This document shows positions 1-11,404 of a stretch of DNA of 64,000 nt, piece after piece. The DNA comes from Zarea fungicola. Lineage: Eukaryota > Ascomycota > Sordariomycetes > Hypocreales > Cordycipitaceae. The position numbers and the translations under genes are program-made. The stretch covers positions 1 through 64,000 of the forward strand of contig FWCC01000304.1 in the NCBI GenBank assembly GCA_900169235.1, given 5' to 3'. How positions within the stretch are numbered: position 1 is the stretch's first letter; each line of letters opens with the position of its first letter. The notes under the pieces were generated by a model. That model saw only the letters and a program-made list of their open reading frames with translations. It searched no databases and was not told the DNA's origin.

Positions 1-362
1 TTTGACAAGCTCTTTGCCTGTTTAACGAGCCACAGCGACTACACGTATTGCATCAAGCACAGTAGTTGCAAGAGGCTTTTCTATGAAGACGTGAGAGCCA
101 GCCTCCATGGTAGCCACAGCGTAGTCTGCGTGGGTGTCGGAATGGCTGCAAATTGAAACGACGTCCGGCTTCAGGGATAACGCCGCCTCGAAGCTAGCGA
201 GAACGAGATCTTGCCCTGTGCCAATTCCCCAGATAACTCTGGTCGACGTCTATTGACAACACCGACAACTTGGTAGCCCGGGTTCTTATGGTAGACCAGA
301 AGGTGGCTTCGGCTCATCTGGCCTACGCCAACAACGATGACAGTCAATGGGTTGTGGCTCAT
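1..362 (-). pseudogene. Gfo/Idh/MocA-type NAD(P) oxidoreductase, decayed, cut by window edge
   Basis: The first residues from the ATG at 362 form a Rossmann N-terminus (VIVVGVGQMSRSHL). The family's next conserved block (DVVSICSHSDTHADYA, then GSHVFIEKPLA) is present but in another frame. The first frame runs on to a TGA at 171-173, while the second frame picks up around 200-210 (SFEAALSLKPDVV). That second frame then meets a TAA at about 22-24, in the helix that normally reads ATGK; here it reads AR-stop-TGKELV, and coding-like sequence continues past the stop to the window edge. One frameshift plus one nonsense codon in 360 bases, with no plausible GT...AG intron bridging them, argues for a pseudogene. 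Intact members are sugar or inositol dehydrogenases; the substrate here cannot be told. Sequencing error could explain one lesion but less easily both. Confidence 0.7.
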
Positions 363-899
363 AGTAGTTGATATCTTTGCGAGGTCTGTCTGTGGTGATT
401 GATATTAGACTGTGGGCAACAAGACTGTAGATCTGTATGCCTGATTCCGGTATTGTGACAAGAAACAGGCTTCGCAATATAGTTGAACCCGCTACGCTTT
501 AGTTCGAAAGAGGAAACTGTTGAGCTACATTTATGACTCGCTCCATCACCAAAGGACTCCGTATATTTATGCAACGTAGTGTCAGTCATTGTAAGCATGG
601 CGCATTACAGTAGCCAGATACTTGATTACGGAGTTGGAAGCAACGTATTTTAAAAGAATCCTTTTCTTTTTCACTGAGATTAGCGCCATAGTAATATTCG
701 ACTGTTAAACAACGCTCTTCTTCAGATGAGTGTTAGACGATGAATCTAGGCTGGGGAGCGAGGAGTGCTGCCTAGTTGGGCGGATGCAAGGAGAGCGACG
801 CAGATAATACAACTTATAGCGTACCCCGCAACCACGAACGAGTTGTCCTCCTACCTCCAGTGATTTACCCCAAAAAGAGACTCTTGATCGTTAATAAAA
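363..899. other. Divergent intergenic region
   Basis: This gap lies between the decayed oxidoreductase (-) and the hydrolase (+). It would hold both promoters. No gene, RNA or strong repeat is visible. An A-rich stretch (aaaaat) directly precedes the hydrolase ATG. Confidence 0.5.
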
Positions 900-2055
900 A
901 TGTTGCAAAAGCTCACAACCTTGTATGCCAATCATGGCATTCCTCTGGAATGCGACATTTATACTTGTGGAGAGTCAGCAGCCGACTCGCCCGTGTTTCT
1001 CTTCTTTCATGCAGGAGCCCTGACGGGATGGGGCCGAGATTGTGTGCCTCCATGGCTGGTACAGGTGCGTGTGGATAATGACTACAGACAGTTTTTGCTA
1101 TGTGCTGGAGGCTTCTGCTGGATCTAATCTTTTTCATGTTTGGCAGACATGCTATAAGCAGAAATGGCCACTCATCAGCGTGAGCTACCGCCTGATGCCG
1201 CAGACTGGCACGGAAGGGCTCAAAGAAGATTCCACTGCCGCATATGCTTTTGCCCAGAGTTGGAATACCCCAAGCGACAGAAAGCGAAGAGTTATTGTCG
1301 GCGGGGCTAGTGCTGGTAGGTGATTCCAAAGCATGTGCGTAAAATAAGGAACTTGCAGGTTTTCCTAACATTGGAGGAAATTTTGGCTTGCAGGGTTCTT
1401 CTTGGCCACGTTTGTTGCCCGCACCGCCAGTCCTCCACCACTGGCTCTCTTTTCCATTGCCGGCATATCCTCCTTTACGCACCCCTTCTACAGCTCCTCT
1501 ACCCTGATAACGCCAGAGCCGTCGCCCTCGGCATCTGCCCTGCAAGCAGCCATATCAGGTCCTTGTGTCGTGGGACGGTCCATTCCAGGAGGCCATGAAG
1601 GCGCAGCCTCATTTAGAGTAGAGGCACTCGCAGAAGACAGCTCTCGGGATCCAGGGTTTCGCCCCACGAAGCCAGTGGATACGAGGACTGGGGAAGAGAA
1701 GACGTTATGGGATCAACGTTCAAAGTTGTATGTTTATTACATTTACGAGAACCTCTGGCCTGGCATGACGGCTCCCATGGACGTGGCGAGAGAGTGGGAG
1801 GAGTGGACGGCAGAGCGCAAGGCAGAGTGGCCGCCTACAGTAATTTTCCACGGGAATGGTGACACTGGTGTACCTTTGGGGGTGAGTGAGGAGATGCGTC
1901 GAGTGCTGGGGGAGGACAAGGTTTGTCTGTTTATTGCAAATGGAGAGGACCATTTATACGAGAGGGCCATGTTTCTGGAGGACGATGCGCCGGGCATGGC
2001 GGCTGTTCGTGATGCGGTTGCAAGGCTGGTTGAGATTGTAACTGGGAGGTGTTGA
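900..2055 (+). CDS. Alpha/beta hydrolase fold-3 family protein
   Basis: Three exons (900-1064, 1147-1315, 1394-2055) join in frame to 331 residues. Introns are 82 and 78 nt; the second splits the codon after GGASA so that the nucleophile elbow reads GGASAG, with Ser about 110. The acid is probably the Asp in HGNGDTGVP (about 268) and the base His about 298 in GEDHLYE. The oxyanion-hole motif that usually reads HGGG is HAGALTGWGR here, a variant that could alter substrate range. No signal peptide is evident, so a cytosolic esterase or lipase-like enzyme is likely. The ATG at 900 is chosen because it precedes the first conserved strand and follows an A-rich leader. It is divergent from the decayed oxidoreductase. 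Natural substrate unknown. Confidence 0.85.
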
Positions 2056-2860
2056 TTCCAATCGCAGAAGTATGAGGGAGGGGCAGGTGGCGAGTTGTGA
2101 GCAATGTTTGGTAAGTGGTGAGGGGCGAGGGGTGAGGGTGAGTCGAGAAGTAAATGGCGAGCAGTACATGGCGAGGGATGAGGGATGCATTGAAAATAAT
2201 GAGCAAAATCTTGGAATAATCTAGAAATATAAATGACCCGTCTAGTAGTATCCTGGGTTCATGCGGATTTACCAGATCACTCTTTCATACAAAGTAAACT
2301 TGGCAATATTTTATCGCTGCAACTCATGATCCAGATCCAGATAGCGGTTAGCCATATCGTCACCACCACCCATCATTTCCATATTACTACTCAAATTGAC
2401 AAACCACGTCTAATAAAAATCCCAATCGGTCGAAATAATTCCAGCCATTTCCGCTATATTCTCGTTCACACTTCTCAATGAATTTACACTCAATTACCAA
2501 CGGCTCCGCTTTGTTCCTATCCAGGTATCCAATCACAATTAGAGATCGCTGATGTAATTATTAGTGGCCAAGCTCTGGGCAAGCCCCACAAAACAGACTT
2601 GGCCCCTTGCTTATACAATTCTTATGAAGCAAGCTGTCAGACTGTCTGTAGCGAATCAAAAGCCCGCTGTTTCTGCATTATTTGCTAGATCCGGTGCTGG
2701 ATATAACTGGAAGAAAATAGACACGCCCACTCCAGCCAGGTCTTTTACCAACATTTTACTAAAACGGGCTCATCACCAGCTAAAGGATTCGTAACTTTTC
2801 CATCTGCATTGCAAACATCTATATAACACGACTCTTTATCCCCAAGAATCCAAAATCTTA
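2056..2860. other. Intergenic region, hydrolase to pirin
   Basis: About 800 bases with only short random frames. It must hold the hydrolase terminator and the pirin promoter. Nothing else recognised. Confidence 0.5.
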
Positions 2861-4086
2861 ATGTTTCGAAACATACTCCACAACAACAGCAACAACAGAA
2901 TCTTCTCAGCAATACTTTTTGCCCTCGTTTCTGTAATCCTCTACGGCTGCATAGCACCAACCAATACCGCAATTGCTTCTGCCGCCTCAAAGCTCTCTGC
3001 AGCCAAGCAGATCTTGAACACTTCTCCCTCCCCCTTTTCTAGAATTATTTCCAGAGCATACAACCGCAACACAGCCGTTGCAATGACGACGACACCCGCC
3101 GCCCCCGTGCCCCGCACCATCAACAAGGCCTTTCTCGCGATTGAACAGTCCGAGGGGCAAGGCGCCAAGGTGCGCCGTTCCATCGGCACGCCCTCGATGC
3201 GCAACTTTTCGCCTTTTTTGATGCTCGATCACTTTTCCGTCGCTCCTCCTGCTGGATTTCCTGATCAGTAAGTTTTACTATTATTATTACTATTTTTGAA
3301 AACACATAGACTAACATTGTTCAAAAAAGCCCCCATCGCGGCCAAGAAACCATCACATATCTCCTCCAAGGCGCCGTCGACCATGAAGACTTCACAGGCG
3401 CCCGCGGCACAATCAACTCCGGAGACCTCCAGTTCATGACCGCCGGCAAGGGCATCCAGCACGCCGAGATGCCGCGCGCCAACGCCGACGGGAGCCCCAA
3501 CGTCGGCCTCCAGCTCTGGGTCGACCTGCCCCAGTCCCTCAAGTACTGCGACCCGCGCTACCGCGACCTCCGCGCCGCCGAGATCCCCTCCGTGGACGTC
3601 GACGGCGGCAGGGCGACCGTAAAGGTCATCTCCGGACAGAGCCACGGCGTGGACTCTGTCAAGGACCTCGCCTACACGCCCGTCTGGATCCTCGACATCG
3701 CCCTCCGGCCGGGCGCCAAGGTGGTGCAGCCGCTGCCGCAAGGGTGGAACGCGTTTGCCTACGTTCTCGAGGGGAGCGCCATTGTCGGCAAGGAAGGGGA
3801 TGGCAATCGGCAGATTGTGGGACAGTATTACAATGCCATCTTCAACATGGAGGGCGACGCCGTCTACCTCGAGGCCGACGCCGACGCCACCGAGGACACC
3901 CGTCTCGTCTTGGTGGCCGGCACGCCGCTGGATCAGCCCGTCGTTCAGTATGGTCCCTTTGTCCTCAACTCCAAGGACGAGGTTGTGCAGGCCCTCATGG
4001 ACTTTCAGACGCACTCCAACGGCTTTGAACGTTCCGAGGGATGGGAATCTGACCTCAGCAAGAACATGAAGCAGCAAAATCGCTAG
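2861..4086 (+). CDS. Pirin family protein with hydrophobic N-terminal extension
   Basis: Two exons (2861-3267, 3330-4086) give 387 residues. The 62-nt intron (CTAAC at about 3311) splits a His codon so that the conserved block becomes GFPDHPHRG. The pirin metal ligands are all visible: His136, His138, His180 and Glu182 (GKGIQHAEMP). The N-terminal cupin barrel spans about 85-200 and the C-terminal pirin domain follows (WILDIALRPGA, then YVLEGSA). Pirins are Fe-binding, redox-responsive nuclear cofactors or quercetinases. Unusually, the core is preceded by some 80 residues with a hydrophobic stretch (IFSAILFALVSVILYGC, about 14-30). A second ATG at 3083 (Met75) would yield a pirin of usual size without it. 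Whether the long form is made is not shown by sequence. Confidence 0.92.
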
Positions 4087-4734
4087 AAAATAACCATGAT
4101 GGATTTCTTTGAACGGATTTGGCGTTTGGGATATAAACTTGAATCACTCTACACACTTGGTAGAGCTTTTGTACTTTAGCTAGCTCAAAAAGTCATCAAA
4201 TTTCAACATCAGTAAAATCACTAGGCAAATTTCAACAAACAGGACGTGAACGTGATACGCCGTCAACCCTTGGCTAATTCCTCCAGATTGTTGCAATATT
4301 GATACGAGATAGCACATGTACAAGTATAGAAAGTCTACAATGCAGCGTCAAAAGGTAAGCACTCAAGTTATATCTATTAATGCCAGGGGCTTTGAACAGA
4401 CGTCAACAACCAAATCTGGCACATTTGAGTGCATATCTTTGCTAAAATATTCTGTGGCATAAAAGCCAGGCATTAAGAATTCCTTCTTCCATCCCCATCG
4501 TTTCCATTAAAACAACAAGATCAGTAAATAATATGGACCCTCGTGGAGCCAGCCTAGCAACTCTTGTCAATTCAACTTCCCAAGTATCACATAGCAGTCT
4601 AGATTTGCTACGAGAGCTATTTCCAGTCAAAATGTGACAACCTGGTGAGTTGACATGTCAAAGCGCATTGGGCGGGGTATTATGTGGCAAACATGTGCAT
4701 CGTGAAAATAAAAAGAAGATGTATACTCAATCCT
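4087..4734. other. Convergent intergenic region
   Basis: The 3' flanks of pirin (+) and the CFEM gene (-) meet here. No feature recognised beyond the expected polyadenylation regions. Confidence 0.5.
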
Positions 4735-5110
4735 TTACAGGAGAAGAGCAGCAAGGCCGGCGGCAGCGACGAAAGCACCAGCGTGGGCAGTAGCCTGGGG
4801 GGCAGCGTTATGAGACGAGCTGGACGAGCTGCTGGCGGCAGAGGAAGATGAAGCAGAGCCAGAGCCAGAGCCAGAGCCCGAGCTTGAGGTAGGAGCAGCT
4901 GTGGTGGCTGAACCAGAGCCAGAGCCAGACTCGGTGGCGGTGGCCGAACCGGAGCCCTCAGTACCAGAAGCAGATCCAGTCGAGGCAGATCCAGAGCCAG
5001 ACTCGGTGGCAGTGGCAGAGCCAGAGCCAGAAGTGGCGGATCCAGAGCCCCCAGTACCAGTGGCAGAGCCAGAATCAGAACCAGAGCCGGAGCCGGAGCC
5101 GGAGCCGGAG

Positions 5111-5147
<37 letters not shown>

Positions 5148-5725
5148 CAGTTGAAGAGGCAGATCCAGATCCTGAACCAGAGCCAGAGCCAGAACCGCTA
5201 CCATTACCGTTGCCGTTGCCGGAGTCGGAGCCAGAGCCAGAGCCAGAGCCAGAGCCGCCGAAGCCAGAACCGCCAGAGCCAGAACCGCCAGAGCCAGAAC
5301 CGCCAGAGCCGCCAGCACCGGTACCGGGGTTGATAGTGACACCAGCAGCTAGCATCATGTTAGTATGGGGCAGTTTGTCCATTCTAGTAGAGTAAACTTA
5401 CACTTGCAAATGGCGATACCGTATTCAACAACCTTGGCGGCATCCTGGCCGGGGCAAATGGCGGCCGAGCAGTCACGGAGGCCGTAGCCAAAGTTGGGGT
5501 TCTTGCATAGGCAGGCAATGTCATTAACATTGCAATTGAGCTCCTGAGCCTTGCTGGCGGCCATCATGTTGTTGGCGCAGGTTTGCTTTGGTATTGTTAG
5601 TTTGAATGTTGTCAATATACGGTGGATTCTAGAAAGGCACTTACACCGCAGGCAGCGAGGGAGGCGATATCCTGGGCTGAGACAACAGCGGCGAGAGCGC
5701 TGAGGGCGAAAAAGGTAGATTTCAT
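4735..5725 (-). CDS. CFEM-domain GPI-anchored cell-wall protein
   Basis: Three exons (5725-5645, 5585-5402, 5348-4735) give 292 residues; both donors read GTAAGT. A signal peptide (about 1-17, [17 protein letters not shown]) is followed by a CFEM domain with all eight cysteines: 26, 30, 45, 52, 54, 66, 71, 87. Asp49, in NDIACLC, sits where haem-binding CFEM proteins carry the axial ligand. Residues about 95-245 are almost pure Gly-Ser with Thr/Ala/Asp interruptions, and the end ([17 protein letters not shown]) is a GPI-attachment signal. The protein is therefore expected on the cell wall or membrane, with the Gly-Ser tract as a flexible stalk. CFEM proteins of other fungi take up haem iron or act in adhesion; which applies here is unknown. 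The stalk is coded by a hexanucleotide repeat likely to vary in length. Confidence 0.93.
4850..5312 (-). repeat. CCAGAG-type hexanucleotide repeat coding the Gly-Ser stalk
   Basis: On the plus strand CCAGAG and variants (CCGGAG, CCAGAT) recur for some 460 bases, with the purest run at about 5090-5150. Read on the minus strand this is (Gly-Ser)n. Unit length is a multiple of three, so length changes keep the CFEM gene in frame. Confidence 0.95.
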
Positions 5726-6230
5726 TTTGATGGTGTTTGGTTTGAAAGACGGAATATCTCAAAATCTGGAGAGTCATATTAGCGGTTGCTCAATGATGTC
5801 GTAACGAGCGTTGGCAATCAAGGCGAAGACGTGGCACATCACAGAGCAGCAGGAGCGTAGAGGTAGGCGACTGTTTGAGCGAGTCGATGCCGTCCGGTAG
5901 CAATTTGGTGCCTGCGAGTCCTTGAGATGCTCCGAGTCCTGCTGCTATGGAGAAGCAGCCGTGAAAACGTTTCATCGTCGTCGATCCAGGGGGGCAGTTC
6001 TGGATAATGCGTGCTGTGAAGACTGCAAAACACAAAGGGTAGGACATACTGTGGAGAGGAGATTAAGTCGGCGAGACAAAGCACAGGGCTGAGAGGTGTT
6101 GCAGAGTGAATTGAATAGTAACACTTGAGGGTGAGGAAAACCGGTGGCAGTTGAAGCGTGAAGAAGAAAGGAAGAGGGGGAAAAAGTGAAGTCTTGAGGT
6201 TGGGGTGGGAAGGCAGCCAATTAGTAGTGC

Positions 6231-6253
6231 AGAGAGAGAGAGAGAGAGAGAGA
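6231..6253. repeat. AG dinucleotide microsatellite
   Basis: Uninterrupted AG repeat of about 23 bases, in the upstream flank of the CFEM gene. Confidence 0.95.
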
Positions 6254-6568
6254 CGTGTCTGGGAAACGGCAAACGGCAACTGGCGAGGAGGGGGGGCCAA
6301 TTGATCAAGCGAGATGAACTGTATTGTGGAGAGCATGAAGCGACCGTCACCGTCTGTTGCCAGCTGGCGGACAACCGGGCAGCCCAGAGCCAAGTTCTGG
6401 CAGACGGCAGACGGCAAACAGAGTGGCACGATGACCTGATGGATTTTGCTTGATGTCTTGGTTTCCCGGTCACAATGCAGTAGCGGCCGCCGTCATGAGC
6501 AGCAGAGGCACAGAGAGTAACATGGGCTTGCCGTGTATGTGTGTACACCCACACGATTCTACTACCAG

Positions 6569-6578
6569 TACGGAGTAC
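6569..6578 (+). repeat. Dispersed intergenic motif TACGGAGTAC, copy 1
   Basis: Exact 10-mer, flanked by G on each side, in the gene-free region upstream of the CFEM gene. See the matching finding. Confidence 0.8.
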
Positions 6579-6618
6579 GGAAGGAGGGAGGAGGGAGTGG
6601 AGGGAGTGGAGGGAGGTA
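6578..6618. repeat. Purine-rich GGAG/GGAGT minisatellite
   Basis: GGAGG, GGAGT and GGAGGGA units follow each other for about 40 bases, immediately after a TACGGAGTAC motif. Confidence 0.8.
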
Positions 6619-8367
6619 CAGGGTCTCAATGTACATCTTATCCCTTCGGTACTTTGTGTTACAATCGTGTACTCGCTTGGCACACAGAAAACACAGCAAG
6701 GCCCTGCAGCAAAGCTTTCTTACAGAGCTGATCTGATCTGAGCTGGGGTAGCACCGCCAAGTACCAGAGTACCTTTAGCCCATTTACCTTTCGGGGAAAG
6801 CCATTTCGCGCTAAAATCGGTTCAACACTTCTAGCAGGTCAGCCACACCAGGTCGACAGGGGGCAGCCAACAGGGAGGGGCAAGCCACTTTATTTATTTC
6901 TTTATTTTTAATCATTTATTTTTGGAGAGTCGGGACTCAGCCAGACAGCCTACCCAGTACCCTTGGGTACCTACAATGAGGCGCAGGCACGAATGTAAGT
7001 GAGCATCTCGAGTCAGGTAACAAAGTGCAAAGTGCCGCTGAATTATAACAGCTTCGTACAAGCACTATTCTACGGCCCTTGAATGCTTTAATTTTGTAGC
7101 AAAAAGTGCACACAAAACTATACCCCCTCGAAACTAATCCTCTCCCTCGAACTCTCGGCGTGCAAAGTGTCTCTGGCACGGTCCTGAGTAATTAAACCCA
7201 GCTCGCGCTAAGGCTTCTAGTTGGTGATAGGGTAGTTAGTGCATTGTTTGCTCGTTTTAGCGGACTTTCGCGGGGCTTAGGCTGCGCTCCCACTGGGCAA
7301 GGCCGCCTGTAAGAGTGTAATTGTGTGGAACAGTGGAATATGGCCCCAAGCGAAATGACGAGGAGCATGTTGACATCACACCAGCCAAACCAGTTCCCGC
7401 CAGTCATGTAAAGTTTTACACGGCGAACTCTTTTCCGTCACTTTCTTTTTTTTCTCTCATTAAAATTACATGAAATTGGTCGTTTGCGTACAGTGCTCCA
7501 TCACCCATCCAAAAGCAAAAAGCATTATCCACTGGAGACCAAACAAGCCCGAACCAGCTCAAAGTCTATCCAAGGGACTCTCGCCGGTCCAAACTAATGT
7601 CTGGTATGCAGCTATAAACTCAACTTTTCTCATGTGGACCGACACCTTTCCGTTTGAATAGAGAGCTCTAAAACCTCCAACGTATACGAATACTGGCCTG
7701 GAATAAAGTACCTGATATTGCGAGAGCCCGACAGCGCCATGTCTCAGACCCCAAGCTAGATGGCCAGCCACGGAACCTCTCCCTTGGAACAACGACCATC
7801 CATCAGATCGTGTCTTGCCACAATTATCGTGCAACTGCCTCAAGGACATTTAAATGGCGTCACGTAGCCTCAACGGCATGCCTACGCCATGCGTGCTGCG
7901 TGGTGTGTGGTGACGCCCGATCCGGTTCCAAGATCTGCCCGCGCTCAAGCACAAAATGGCTGCGAAGTGATGTCAGAGAAACCCGCTAAATTCGACCCCC
8001 ATCACCTCAATTGAATTCCAATAGGGCTTGCAAAGATTAAAAACTGATGACGAGTGTAATTGCTGCTTGTGGAACATCGCATCACCTGAATGACTATTTC
8101 AAACTCGGCACAGGCAGCTCACCTACTTGCCAAGTCTCGCTACTGTGACGTATGCATGTAGCACTGGATGTTATTAAAGCACAGTTACATGCCAGATATT
8201 CCTGTTTTATACCCTTTCTTTTTCCATAGTTTGCAGGTTACTTGGGCAAACCCGTTCGAACATGTGTCGCGTCTTGCATTGCATCCCCCATATATACAGG
8301 CAATAGGCGACATCTCAAATCGATGAAGCAACGTTTTGGCCTGTGAGTACGGTTCACAAAGTCAGTG

Positions 8368-8380
8368 CCCCCCCCCCCCC
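8368..8380. repeat. Homopolymer of 13 C
   Basis: Thirteen C in a row in non-coding sequence; length may be uncertain in the assembly. Confidence 0.9.
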
Positions 8381-11300
8381 AAACGCCCTGTAACTTTGGT
8401 TCCAGGGAAATTGTAGTCAGACACTGTGTTACGGTGTGATACCGCTGATGATAAGTCTTGCTCTTTGTGTTATGACGATCGGCAGCACCAACGGGGAGTC
8501 GAAGCTCCCAAGCCGACCAATGTTTTGCTCGCTACGTTTCTGCATAGGCTCTTTATAGCCTGCCAAGGAAATTCAATTAATCAATGTAACTATATGTCAT
8601 ACAAATCTAATTACCACGACTTATTCTCCTTAAAACTATTTAGCTATACTAGCTGCTGCTATACCGGACGCGACTTGGGGTCGAAATACAACAGCCACAC
8701 GGTCGCACAAATTGGAGTTAGCTATGCAGTGTTGAGTCGGTCAATTGGGTCAATCACATCCGAGCGTGATGGATGAAAAGCAAAATCTCAACTCACGATT
8801 AATGATGAGGCCTCTCAATCCAATCGAAAAGCAACCCGGCATGTTGGTAATGTGCCGTCCGTCTACGCGCACGACTCTTCTTGTTCAGCGGCCTCCACCC
8901 GCTGTAACTTTCCAGGTTCCATAGGCGCCGCTAGGAACTTGCATGTCGTCACTCGCCACTAAAATGTTGCGCCACACCATCAAGAGCTGGAAGGAACGAC
9001 GGAATGCGGAAAGCTTCTTGGTCTTGTCTCCGTCCAGCTTAAAAAAAAAAAAAAAATCTCATCTCAATGACGACGGCAATCCAACTCGGATCCAAGAACT
9101 CCAACTCGTGCAACTCAATGCGCTCCCAAATCGGCGGTACGAGGCCCCATCTCTAATCAATTCTGAAATCCAGCCCGCCAAAGAAAAATCCCTACACCGC
9201 AACTACCACTCGACAGGCAAACGGGAAGAAGAGAACCCTGGCATACAGCATGGCTCCAACTGCCATCCCAACCACCTGCCCGATTAGCATGGCTCGGGAA
9301 TCAGAGGCCTCAACCGATGGATTTCACTATTTGATGAAGTTACCAGTAGTCAGGCCTATGTTATTGCCAACAGGCCTCAACGCTGCGGTGGCGCCGCAAT
9401 GTACCAGTGGGCAGGGCAGGGTCCTAAACAAGCCCGATTGGGAAATGGATGGCTTTCTTGATCCCCCTGTCCAGCTGGGCTCTCCATTCTGATCCACATC
9501 GAACATCAAAGTTGGGCCAAACCTCGCCGACCTCAGCCTGACGGCCGCCGGCAATGCTCGGTTCGATTGCTTCTTGGGCCTGTACCCACACTGCAGTCAA
9601 TAGCCCCGGACCAGAGCTCGCGCCACACAGAATCCTCTACGTCACCATGCAACCACCGTACTGTCCAAGTGTTATACCCGCCTCTTGCTGGTGAGCCCAA
9701 CTAACCCCCAGTGATGATCCAACAGCTTCTACAATATCCATGGCAACGTACTTGGTAGAGCTACGATACCCGCAATAAATACTGGCACAATTTGGGCGGA
9801 GACTTTTCGGTACGTCGCCGATAGGGACGTCCCAACTCGTCACTACCCTCACGTCCGCTTACTTTAATTCGCGCGCCTCGCTTTTTTATTGCAATTGAAC
9901 AATGCAATGAAACTCCAGTTCTAGACTGGCCTAGAACGGCAATACGGCAATGAAGTCCAACGGGTCCACAGTCACGACGAAAATCTAGTATTCAAGTATA
10001 CAACTACAGTATGTAGCGAAAACAGCAAGCTGTCAGTTGAGGGCCGTCGTGGACCCAATTGACAGCGTAGTCCCACCTGTCTTTTCTGGGGATTCCAATC
10101 ATATCATCCCATCATCTGCTTCTTTTGACTTACATGTTATGGCGGAAATGAATCATTTTCTCAATGGGGCACTGGCTGCTTATTTCCAGAGCATTGTGGC
10201 TTGGCTCGGGTAGTGGCGAGCAAACCAAGTCACGTCCCTATCTACGAAGTAATAATAACGAATTGTCGACAGGCTCGCGCCACCAGTCCTCACTTGCCCA
10301 CGAGGTGCTGGACCAGCACACATCTAGAAACCCCGACGCCCGTCCGATCTAGAACCAGGCTCAATTCACACCAATCATAAGCCACATGTCCTCATCGGGT
10401 CGGTCGCCGCTCAGCTTGGATAGCGTGGCAGGACGCAAGCCACTCGCCAGGCCGCATCTCAGCTTGATGCGCCCAGCCTGCCACAACCGTGGAAATTTAG
10501 CTGGCAATCCCTGCCCATGTAGAGCTCCGCACTTTCGGAAAGCTCCCTTCTATTGTCCCTCCACACTTGCTGTATTTATTACGCTAAAGGCTAGGTTTTC
10601 TCCTAGCGCTGGACAACCAGGTTTCCAGGCCAATGTCTCGATAGCTTTGCGTTGATTCCAACATGGCGTGTACGATACAGATGCAGACCAGTGTACGGTG
10701 TGGCTCAATCTGGGGCCTAGCGAAATACAAGGTAATCCATTGAGTGAATTGTTTCCTTTCCAGTTTCCACCTCCAATGCGCACACAGTAGTCCACACAAG
10801 ACAACTACATGAAAACCCCACGGGCCAGCAAGGTGAAACATGCGGCGATCGACAGTGGAAGCTGCAGTCATTGCTGGCTTGGGAGCTGCAGATGATTCGG
10901 TATTTGTGTTTCTTGAGCTGGCCATGGACGAATGAGTTTTCTGTAAAACATTTATCACAATATGTATTACATCATCTGCCAACAATGCAGAGACAGTGAC
11001 GCAGAAACGTGGTCCAGAAATTATGGGGTTGGCTCATATTTTGACAGCATTGTTTTGTTCTCAAAGTGTCTATTTTGTTGCAAGTAGATGATGTCAACTA
11101 GCCTGTGTGGGTTTTCCCGCGGTAAGACATCAATAACGATGCATCTATTGCATCAGGACTGGCAAAAAGAAAAGACGGGGAGAAAGAATAGGGCTCACCT
11201 TGTTTTATTTACTTTGTCAGTAGAAATTTGAAGCGTGGAAGGGAATCACACTGCTATATTCGTATGAAGGCCAACTTTAACAACATACCCTGGAGACTCA

Positions 11301-11394
11301 ATGACCACCTATGACCTTGATAAGTCGTTAAGCACAGTTGATTGAGGTTACAGGGTTGGCTAACGGTGATTGAGGCACCGGTTTTCGTTTGGAC

Positions 11395-11404
11395 TACGGA
11401 GTAC
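11395..11404 (+). repeat. Dispersed intergenic motif TACGGAGTAC, copy 2
   Basis: Exact 10-mer, in the gene-free region, about 600 bases beyond the RNR1 stop. Confidence 0.8.

Noticed and set aside
3265..4077. 270-codon minus-strand frame
   Set aside because: Antisense shadow of pirin exon 2.
4901..5395. Plus-strand frame rich in Pro-Glu
   Set aside because: It is the complement of the Gly-Ser hexamer repeat of the CFEM gene and shows no start context or domain.
8943..9287. 114-codon plus-strand frame
   Set aside because: Contains a poly-A run read as poly-Lys and has no family resemblance.
8230..9590. GTTCGA-like boxes suggestive of tRNA B boxes (near 8270 and 9561)
   Set aside because: No A box at the right distance and no cloverleaf could be drawn.
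10584..10985. Minus-strand frame with a protein-like N-terminus (MASSRNTNTESSAAPKP)
   Set aside because: No conserved domain, no consistent splice chain and a Trp/Arg-rich end typical of chance frames. Kept as a possible orphan only.
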